A stretch of DNA of 9,664 nt from JALYQB01 sp035640155 (GTDB lineage Bacteria > Actinomycetota > Actinomycetes > Mycobacteriales > Pseudonocardiaceae): contig DASQWR010000138.1 in NCBI GenBank assembly GCA_035640155.1, positions 1 through 9,664 of the forward strand, given 5' to 3'. Numbering within the stretch: position 1 is the stretch's first letter; every line of letters begins with the position of its first letter. The notes under the pieces were generated by a model that worked only from the letters and a program-made list of their open reading frames with translations, was not told where the DNA came from and made no database searches. Positions 4,908 through 9,664 of the stretch are shown piece by piece. The position numbers were made by a program, and so were the translations under genes.

Positions 4908-7844
4908 ATGGCCGACCGCCTCGTCGTCCGTGGCGCGCGCGAGCACAACCTGCGCAGCGTCGACCTCGACCTGCCCCGGGACAGCCTCATCGTCTTCACC
5001 GGGCTGTCCGGGTCAGGCAAGTCGAGCCTCGCATTCGACACCATCTTCGCCGAGGGCCAGCGCCGGTACGTGGAGTCGCTGTCGGCGTATGCCCGGCAGT
5101 TCCTCGGGCAGATGGACAAGCCCGACGTGGACTTCATCGAGGGCCTCTCACCCGCGGTCTCCATCGACCAGAAGTCCACCAGCCGCAACCCGCGCTCCAC
5201 GGTCGGCACCATCACGGAGGTGTACGACTACCTGCGCCTGCTCTACGCGCGCGCCGGCGAGCCGCACTGCCCCACCTGCGGCGAGCGCATCTCGCGGCAG
5301 ACCCCGCAGCAGATCGTCGACCAGGTCCTCGACCTGGAGGAGGGCACCCGGTTCCAGGTGCTCGCCCCGGTGGTGCGCACCCGAAAGGGCGAGTTCGTCG
5401 ACCTGTTCGCCGAGCTGCAGACCCAGGGCTACTCCCGGGTGCTGGTCGACGGGTCGGTGCACCCCCTCACCGACCCGCCGACTCTGAAGAAGCAGGAGAA
5501 GCACGACATCTCGGTGGTGGTCGACCGGCTCGCCGTCAAGGGCGGCGCGAAACAGCGCCTCACCGACTCGGTGGAGACCGCGCTGCGACTCGCCGACGGC
5601 CTCGTGGTGCTCGACTTCGTGGACCGGGAGGCGGGCGACCCGCACCGCGAGCGCCGGTTCTCCGAGCGGATGGCCTGCCCGAACGGCCACCCGATCGGGG
5701 TGGACGACCTGGAGCCGCGGTCGTTCTCGTTCAACTCCCCGTACGGCGCGTGCCCGGTGTGCACCGGGATCGGCACCCGCAAGGAGGTCGACCCGGAGCT
5801 CGTGGTGCCCGACGAGGAGCTCTCCCTTGCGGACGGCGCCATCGCGCCCTGGTCCACCGGGCAGACCGCGGACTACTTCCTCCGGCTGCTGGAGGCGCTC
5901 GCCGAGACCGTCGGGTTCCGGATGGACATGCCGTGGCGGCGGCTGCCCGCGGCCGCGCAGAAGACCGTGCTGCACGGCAGCGACGAGCAGGTGCACGTGC
6001 GCTACCGCAACCGCTACGGCAGGCAGCGCTCGTACTATGCGGGTTTCGAGGGCGTCATCCCGTTCCTCGAGCGCCGGATGAACCAGACCGAGTCGGAGTA
6101 CATGCGGGAGAAGTACGACGGCTACATGCGGGAGGTGCCCTGCCCGGCCTGCGGGGGCACCCGGCTCAAGCCCGAGATCCTCGCGGTCACCCTGGCGCAC
6201 CGCAGCGCCGGATCCAGGTCGATCGCCGACGTGTGCGCGCTGTCGGTGGCCGACGCCTCGCAGTTCCTGGACGGGCTGGAGCTCGACTCCCGCCAGACGA
6301 TGATCGCCGGCGCGGTGCTCAAGGAGATCCAGGCCCGGCTGCACTTCCTGCTCGACGTCGGGCTCGACTACCTCTCCCTCGACCGGGCCTCGGGGACGCT
6401 GTCCGGGGGCGAGGCGCAGCGCATCCGGCTCGCCACCCAGATCGGGTCCGGGCTGGTCGGCGTGCTCTACGTGCTCGACGAGCCCTCCATCGGGCTGCAC
6501 CAGCGGGACAACCACCGGCTGCTCGCCACCCTCACCCGGCTGCGTGACCTGGGCAACACGCTCATCGTCGTCGAGCACGACGAGGACACCATCCGGGCGA
6601 GTGACTGGGTGGTCGACATCGGTCCCGGCGCGGGGGAGCACGGTGGATGCGTTGTACACAGCGGGCCCCACACCGAGCTCGCCGCCCACCCGACCTCGCT
6701 CACCGGGGCCTACCTGTCGGGTCGGCGGCAGATTCCGCTCCCGGCGACCCGCCGCAAGGTCACCCGCTCCCGGAGGCTGGCCGTGGTGGGTGCCCGCGAG
6801 CACAACCTGCGCGGCATCGACGTCACGTTCCCGCTGGGTTGCCTGGTCTCGGTGACGGGCGTGTCCGGCTCGGGCAAGTCGACCTTGGTCAACGACATCC
6901 TCGGCACCGTGCTGGCGAACCGGCTCAACGGCGCGCGCCAGGTGCCGGGCCGGCACACCCGGATCACCGGGCTGGACGCGGTCGACAAGCTGGTGCGGGT
7001 GGACCAGTCGCCGATCGGGCGCACCCCCCGGTCGAACCCGGCCACCTACACCGGCGTGTGGGACCGGATCCGCAAGCTCTTCGCTGCCACCACCGAGGCC
7101 AAGGTCCGCGGTTACCAGCCCGGCCGGTTCTCCTTCAACGTCAAGGGCGGCCGCTGCGAGGCGTGCGCTGGCGACGGCACGATCAAGATCGAGATGAACT
7201 TCCTGCCGGACGTCTACGTCCCGTGCGAGGTGTGCCGGGGGGCCCGGTACAACCGGGAGACCCTGGAGGTGCACTACAAGGGCAAGACAGTCGCCGAGGT
7301 CCTGGACATGCCCATCGAGGAGTCGGCGGAGTTCTTCGAGCCGATCAACGCGATCCACCGCCACCTGGGAACCCTGGTGGACGTGGGGCTGGGCTACGTG
7401 CGGTTGGGTCAGCCGGCGCCGACGCTCTCCGGTGGCGAGGCCCAGCGGGTGAAGCTCGCGAGCGAGCTGCAGAAGCGTTCCACGGGGCGGACGGTCTACA
7501 TCCTCGACGAGCCGACCACCGGCCTGCACTTCGAGGACATCCGCAAGCTGCTCGGGGTCATCAACGGCCTGGTCGACAAGGGCAACTCGGTGATCGTCAT
7601 CGAGCACAACCTCGACGTGATCAAGACCTCGGACTGGGTGGTGGACATGGGCCCCGAGGGCGGTTCCGGGGGCGGCATCGTCGTCGCGGAGGGCACCCCG
7701 GAGCAGGTCGCGGCGGTCGATGCCAGCTACACCGGGCAGTTCCTGCGCGCGATCGTCTCGCCCGAGCGGGCTCCCGAGCACGCCACGGGGGCCAGGATGA
7801 GACCGGCACGACGGGCACCGCGGGCCACGGTTGCTGCCGGGTGA
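4908..7844 (+). CDS. uvrA: UvrA, excinuclease ABC subunit A
   Basis: UvrA is the damage-sensing ATPase of nucleotide excision repair; it dimerises, loads UvrB on damaged DNA and leaves. This copy is intact at 978 residues, a normal length. ATPase I has Walker A GLSGSGKSS (32-40), signature LSGGEAQRIRLA (498 on) and Walker B LYVLDEPSIGL (DEP from 524). ATPase II has GVSGSGKST (651-659), LSGGEAQRVKLA (840 on) and YILDEPTTGL (DEP from 867). The second zinc module is complete: C750, C753, C773, C776. The first reads C257-P-N-G-H261 with C282 and C285, so a His or other ligand replaces the usual second Cys, as in other actinobacteria. Further CxxC pairs are at 121/124 and 412/415. The ATG follows GAAGGGA with a 4-nt gap and gives MADRLVVRGAREHNL, the family start. 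It is divergent from the hydrolase gene. I see no clear LexA box. Confidence 0.98.
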   Translation: MADRLVVRGAREHNLRSVDLDLPRDSLIVFTGLSGSGKSSLAFDTIFAEGQRRYVESLSAYARQFLGQMDKPDVDFIEGLSPAVSIDQKSTSRNPRSTVGTITEVYDYLRLLYARAGEPHCPTCGERISRQTPQQIVDQVLDLEEGTRFQVLAPVVRTRKGEFVDLFAELQTQGYSRVLVDGSVHPLTDPPTLKKQEKHDISVVVDRLAVKGGAKQRLTDSVETALRLADGLVVLDFVDREAGDPHRERRFSERMACPNGHPIGVDDLEPRSFSFNSPYGACPVCTGIGTRKEVDPELVVPDEELSLADGAIAPWSTGQTADYFLRLLEALAETVGFRMDMPWRRLPAAAQKTVLHGSDEQVHVRYRNRYGRQRSYYAGFEGVIPFLERRMNQTESEYMREKYDGYMREVPCPACGGTRLKPEILAVTLAHRSAGSRSIADVCALSVADASQFLDGLELDSRQTMIAGAVLKEIQARLHFLLDVGLDYLSLDRASGTLSGGEAQRIRLATQIGSGLVGVLYVLDEPSIGLHQRDNHRLLATLTRLRDLGNTLIVVEHDEDTIRASDWVVDIGPGAGEHGGCVVHSGPHTELAAHPTSLTGAYLSGRRQIPLPATRRKVTRSRRLAVVGAREHNLRGIDVTFPLGCLVSVTGVSGSGKSTLVNDILGTVLANRLNGARQVPGRHTRITGLDAVDKLVRVDQSPIGRTPRSNPATYTGVWDRIRKLFAATTEAKVRGYQPGRFSFNVKGGRCEACAGDGTIKIEMNFLPDVYVPCEVCRGARYNRETLEVHYKGKTVAEVLDMPIEESAEFFEPINAIHRHLGTLVDVGLGYVRLGQPAPTLSGGEAQRVKLASELQKRSTGRTVYILDEPTTGLHFEDIRKLLGVINGLVDKGNSVIVIEHNLDVIKTSDWVVDMGPEGGSGGGIVVAEGTPEQVAAVDASYTGQFLRAIVSPERAPEHATGARMRPARRAPRATVAAG

Positions 7845-7866
7845 GCGGCACCGGTCCCGCGCCTGT

Positions 7867-7872
7867 TACGCT
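7867..7872 (+). promoter_or_regulatory. Candidate -10 element for the infC operon
   Basis: TACGCT matches TANNNT and lies 22-27 bases after the uvrA stop. Transcription from about 7879 would give a leader of about 290 nt before infC. There is no convincing -35 (the closest, TGAGCG at 7842-7847, is poor and 19 bases away). Confidence 0.35.
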
Positions 7873-7883
7873 TTAGGTGCGAC

Positions 7884-7907
7884 CAGCCCCTGCGGTGGCA
7901 GGGGCTG
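7884..7907 (+). terminator. Hairpin after uvrA, terminator or 5' stem of the infC leader
   Basis: CAGCCCCTGC (7884-7893) pairs perfectly with GCAGGGGCTG (7898-7907), a 10-bp stem with a GGTG loop, starting 40 bases after the uvrA stop. No T-tract follows. If the -10 at 7867-7872 is real, the stem would instead begin about 5 bases into the infC leader and protect its 5' end. Confidence 0.5.
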
Positions 7908-7941
7908 TCAAGTGGAGCCTGCTCCCACCCGTGCCGTCGCA

Positions 7942-7968
7942 GGACAGCCGGGTCCGGTCCCGGTGTCC
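7942..7968 (+). repeat. Leader hairpin with bulge
   Basis: GGACA, a bulged G, then CCGGG (7942-7952) pairs with CCCGGTGTCC (7959-7968) around a TCCGGT loop, giving ten base pairs. It is one of the serial stems in the infC leader. Confidence 0.5.
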
Positions 7969-8031
7969 GTCCGGAGTCCCTGGGCGGGCATAGGCGTTGC
8001 GCCGTATGCGGCGTCGATCGGTCGGACGTGG

Positions 8032-8059
8032 GCCCCGCACGCCAGCTGGCGTGCGGGGC
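8032..8059 (+). repeat. 28-nt perfect palindrome in the infC leader
   Basis: GCCCCGCACGCCAG (8032-8045) is followed directly by its exact reverse complement (8046-8059); in RNA this forms a 12-bp GC-rich stem with an AGCU loop, and a G-U pair can extend it. The bases GCGGGG (8053-8058) of its right arm can alternatively pair with CCCCGC at 8061-8066, so two exclusive folds exist. No T-tract follows. Attenuator, regulator binding site or stability element are all possible. Confidence 0.6.
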
Positions 8060-8133
8060 TCCCCGCGTTCGAGGGTCCCCACTTCTCCGGGTCCCACATC
8101 CCCGGGTTGCGCCGCAATACCGCACCACGACCC

Positions 8134-8151
8134 TGCACTACGCACAGTGCA
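8134..8151 (+). repeat. Small hairpin just upstream of the infC ribosome binding site
   Basis: TGCACT (8134-8139) and AGTGCA (8146-8151) pair perfectly around a six-base loop. The stem ends 10 bases before the Shine-Dalgarno region. Confidence 0.45.
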
Positions 8152-8155
8152 CCCC

Positions 8156-8170
8156 GACCTGAGGGAGGTC
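8156..8170 (+). promoter_or_regulatory. infC ribosome binding site within a short hairpin
   Basis: GAGGGAGGT (8161-8169) is a strong Shine-Dalgarno sequence ending 3 bases before the ATC at 8173. GACCT (8156-8160) can pair with AGGTC (8166-8170), putting GAGGG in the loop and half the site in the stem. The strength and position of this site decide the infC start in favour of ATC. Confidence 0.65.
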
Positions 8171-8172
8171 CC

Positions 8173-8736
8173 ATCAGCGCCGAGACGCGCATCAACGACC
8201 GCATCCGGGTATCCGAGGTCCGATTGGTCGGACCGAACGGTGAACAGGTCGGCATCGTCCGCATCGAGGATGCACTGCGACTGGCCCAGGAAGCGGATCT
8301 CGACCTGGTCGAGGTGGCGGCACAGGCTCGCCCGCCGGTCTGCAAGCTCATGGATTTCGGCAAGTTCAAGTACGAGAGCGCGCAGAAGGCCCGGGAGTCC
8401 CGCCGCAACCAGCAGCTCACGGTCATCAAGGAGCAGAAGCTCCGCCCCAAGATCGACACCCACGACTACGAGACGAAGAAGAAGAACGTCGTGCGGTTCC
8501 TCGACGCGGGGCACAAGGTCAAGGTCACCATCATGTTCCGCGGACGCGAGCAGTCCCGGCCGGAGCTCGGCTTCCGGCTGCTGCAGCGGCTGTCCCAGGA
8601 CGTCCAGGAGCTCGGTTTCGTCGAGACGTCCGCGAAGCAGGACGGCCGGAACATGACGATGGTCCTGGCCCCGCACCGCACCACCAAGACCAGGGTTGTC
8701 AAGGACGAGCGCCCGGTGGAGCAGCCGGTGGAGTGA
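8173..8736 (+). CDS. infC: Translation initiation factor IF-3, probable ATC start
   Basis: IF3 binds the 30S subunit, blocks premature 50S joining and rejects poor start codons. The 187-residue product (MSAETRINDRIRVSEVRLVG) has the N-domain with DLVEVAAQARPPVCKLMDFG (43-62), the Lys/Arg-rich linker and the C-domain with the signature KVTIMFRGREQSRPELG (about 117-133). It ends in a short charged tail (VKDERPVEQPVE). The only start that fits both the family N-terminus and the strong ribosome binding site is ATC at 8173. There is no ATG or GTG nearby in frame; the nearest, a TTG at 8107, would add 22 atypical residues without a good site. E. coli infC starts with AUU and is autoregulated through it, so the same logic is likely here. 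First gene of the infC-rpmI-rplT operon; rpmI begins 52 bases downstream. Confidence 0.93.
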   Translation: MSAETRINDRIRVSEVRLVGPNGEQVGIVRIEDALRLAQEADLDLVEVAAQARPPVCKLMDFGKFKYESAQKARESRRNQQLTVIKEQKLRPKIDTHDYETKKKNVVRFLDAGHKVKVTIMFRGREQSRPELGFRLLQRLSQDVQELGFVETSAKQDGRNMTMVLAPHRTTKTRVVKDERPVEQPVE

Positions 8737-8788
8737 CGCGGGTACACACGCAACGCTGCCCGGAGCGGGTGGCAGGACGAGGACGGAC

Positions 8789-8983
8789 ATGCCGAAGAAC
8801 AAGACCCACAAGGGAACCGCGAAGCGCGTCAAGGTCTCGGGCGGCGGCAAGCTGCTGCGCGAGCGCGCGGGCAAGCGCCACCTGCTGGAGAAGAAGCCCT
8901 CGACGACCACCCGTCGTCTCGCCGGCGTCGTGGAGATCGCCGCCCCGGACACCAAGCGGATCAAGGCACTGCTCGGTCGCTGA
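8789..8983 (+). CDS. rpmI: 50S ribosomal protein bL35
   Basis: This 64-residue basic protein of the large ribosomal subunit has a normal length for the family. It begins MPKNKTHKGTAKRVKVSGGG and contains the typical KLLRERAGKRHLLEKKPSTT and a C-terminal KRIKALLGR. The ATG follows GAGG (8779-8782) with a 6-nt gap. It lies between infC and rplT, the standard order, with 52- and 57-base spacers and no terminator in between, so the three are almost certainly cotranscribed. Confidence 0.97.
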   Translation: MPKNKTHKGTAKRVKVSGGGKLLRERAGKRHLLEKKPSTTTRRLAGVVEIAAPDTKRIKALLGR

Positions 8984-9040
8984 TCGGCCGTCCTCACCCA
9001 CCCGGCGGTGACCCCGCCCCGACATCGACAGGACGAACCA

Positions 9041-9433
9041 GTGGCACGCGTCAAGCGGGCGGTCAACGCCCAGAAGAAGCGCCGCACCACGCTGGACGCC
9101 GCCAGCGGCTACCGCGGCCAGCGTTCCCGGCTGTATCGCAAGGCCAAGGAGCAGATCCTCCACTCGATGCAGTACGCCTACCGCGATCGGCGGGCGCGCA
9201 AGGGTGACTTCCGACAGCTGTGGATCACTCGCATCAACGCGGGCGCCCGGCAGAACGGCATGACCTACAACCGGTTCGTCCAGGGTCTACGCCTCGCGGG
9301 CATCGAGGTGGACCGCAAGATCCTCGCCGAGCTGGCCGTCTCGGACCCCGGTGCCTTCACCGCGCTCGCGGCGCTGGCCAAGGCGAACCTGCCGGCCACC
9401 CGGGGAGCCACCGCCGAGGGCGACGCGGCCTGA
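9041..9433 (+). CDS. rplT: 50S ribosomal protein bL20
   Basis: This 130-residue rRNA-binding protein is needed early in 50S assembly; in other bacteria L20 also represses its own operon through the leader RNA. It starts at GTG with the family N-terminus MARVKRAVNAQKKRRTTLDA, followed by SGYRGQRSRLYRKAKEQILH, AYRDRRARKGDFRQLWITRI and NGMTYNRFVQGLRLAGIEVD. The C-terminus, rich in Ala and ending TRGATAEGDAA, is about ten residues longer than in many bacteria, as is usual in actinobacteria. A site AGGA (9030-9033) lies 7 nt before the GTG. The TGA overlaps the start of the following methyltransferase gene by four bases, which points to translational coupling. Confidence 0.97.
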   Translation: MARVKRAVNAQKKRRTTLDAASGYRGQRSRLYRKAKEQILHSMQYAYRDRRARKGDFRQLWITRINAGARQNGMTYNRFVQGLRLAGIEVDRKILAELAVSDPGAFTALAALAKANLPATRGATAEGDAA

Positions 9434-9664
9434 GCAGCACCCACCCGCAGCCGCGACCCGGGGACGGTCCGTACACCGAGCGGACCCCCCGGGTCGCTGC
9501 CGCTCGTGCCCTGCTGCGGCGCCACGGCAGGGCGCAGGCCGGCCGGTTCCTGGTCGAGGGTGCGCAGGCCGTCCGGGAGGCCCTCGGGCATGGCGGGCTC
9601 GTCGAGCTCTTCGCGACCCCTCGCGCGGCTGCCCGCCACCCCGAGCTGCTGGGCCGCGCCGAGG
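9430..9664 (+). CDS. TrmH/SpoU-family rRNA methyltransferase, N-terminal part, probable CTG start
   Basis: The visible 78 codons read TERTPRVAAARALLRRHGRA, QAGRFLVEGAQAVREAL and LFATPRAAARHPELLGRAE. This is the N-terminal substrate-binding domain of TrmH/SpoU enzymes, which methylate ribose 2'-OH in rRNA with S-adenosylmethionine. The catalytic SPOUT domain lies beyond the window. The relative next to rplT in M. tuberculosis is called tsnR. The frame has no ATG, GTG or TTG between a GTG 210 bases inside rplT and the conserved domain. CTG at 9430 overlaps the rplT stop as CTGA and has GAGGG (9416-9420) 9 nt upstream, so I place the start there. It would be translated by coupling to rplT. The family call is firm; the start is inferred. 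Confidence 0.85.
   Translation, partial: MSSTHPQPRPGDGPYTERTPRVAAARALLRRHGRAQAGRFLVEGAQAVREALGHGGLVELFATPRAAARHPELLGRAE

Larger units (their letters stand above)
7880..8172 (+). promoter_or_regulatory. Structured 5' leader of the infC-rpmI-rplT operon
   Basis: The 328-bp gap between uvrA and infC holds no convincing gene but an unusual density of inverted repeats: the stem at 7884-7907, a 10-bp stem with one bulged G at 7942-7968, the 28-nt palindrome at 8032-8059, a 6-bp stem at 8134-8151 and a small stem over the infC ribosome binding site at 8156-8170. infC operons are controlled through their leaders in several bacteria (IF3 autoregulation, L20 binding in E. coli and Firmicutes). A regulatory role here is inference from structure and position. 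Confidence 0.5.

Noticed and set aside
5148..7781. 877-codon open frame on the minus strand opposite uvrA
   Set aside because: It is a GC-bias shadow of uvrA, with low-complexity Arg/Gly/Val/His/Leu composition and no domain; uvrA has every expected motif.
8028..8162. 44-codon leader-peptide frame (GTG 8028 to TGA 8160) ending inside the infC ribosome binding site
   Set aside because: The stop position is suggestive of attenuation by translation, but the GTG lacks a ribosome binding site and lies at the start of the big palindrome. There is no codon run typical of a leader peptide.
7831..8172. In-frame N-terminal extension of IF3 back to 7831
   Set aside because: The extension is Pro/Arg/Gly-rich, unlike any IF3. 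It starts inside the uvrA stop region and spans all the leader hairpins.
1..9664. CRISPR array, tRNA/rRNA gene or intact insertion sequence
   Set aside because: No regularly spaced repeats, no transposase motif with terminal repeats and no tRNA-like cloverleaf were seen on reading both strands.

Overview
The window is very GC-rich, uses GTG/ATG starts and tightly packed genes. Its right-hand half has the order MBL-fold hydrolase (minus), uvrA, infC, rpmI, rplT, tsnR-type rRNA methyltransferase, which is the order I know from actinobacteria (in Mycobacterium tuberculosis: Rv1637c, uvrA, and further on infC-rpmI-rplT-tsnR). The organism is therefore an actinomycete. Pseudonocardiaceae is my best guess, but the sequence alone does not prove the family.

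Left part (1-1193): a run of gene remnants. It starts with a VapC-like PIN toxin broken by a frameshift, followed by a short XRE-type helix-turn-helix reading frame and an internal piece of a DUF429 protein lacking both ends. Middle part (1194-3726): a complete Tat-exported FAD-dependent amine-oxidase/hydroxysqualene-dehydroxylase-like protein. It converges, across a perfect 19-bp inverted repeat, on a small very acidic secreted protein on the minus strand. Next (3727-4070): the first ~74 codons of a zinc alcohol dehydrogenase with a good ribosome binding site, after which the homology stops abruptly. This left and middle stretch looks like accessory DNA that has been repeatedly inserted into and deleted.

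Right part (4071-9664): core genes. The glyoxalase II-like hydrolase and uvrA are divergent from a 171-bp intergenic region. uvrA is intact, with all ATPase motifs and zinc modules. It is followed by a 328-bp gap, full of hairpins, that leads into the infC-rpmI-rplT translation operon. infC appears to start with the rare codon ATC, as expected for a gene autoregulated by IF3. rplT overlaps the next gene, an rRNA methyltransferase cut by the window edge, whose only plausible start is CTG.

I found no tRNA, rRNA, CRISPR array or intact insertion sequence. The observations most worth a second look are the infC leader (rare start, sequestered Shine-Dalgarno, 28-nt perfect palindrome with an alternative pairing), the CTG start of the methyltransferase gene, the acidic secreted protein with a calcium-loop-like tail, and the Tat-exported flavoenzyme.
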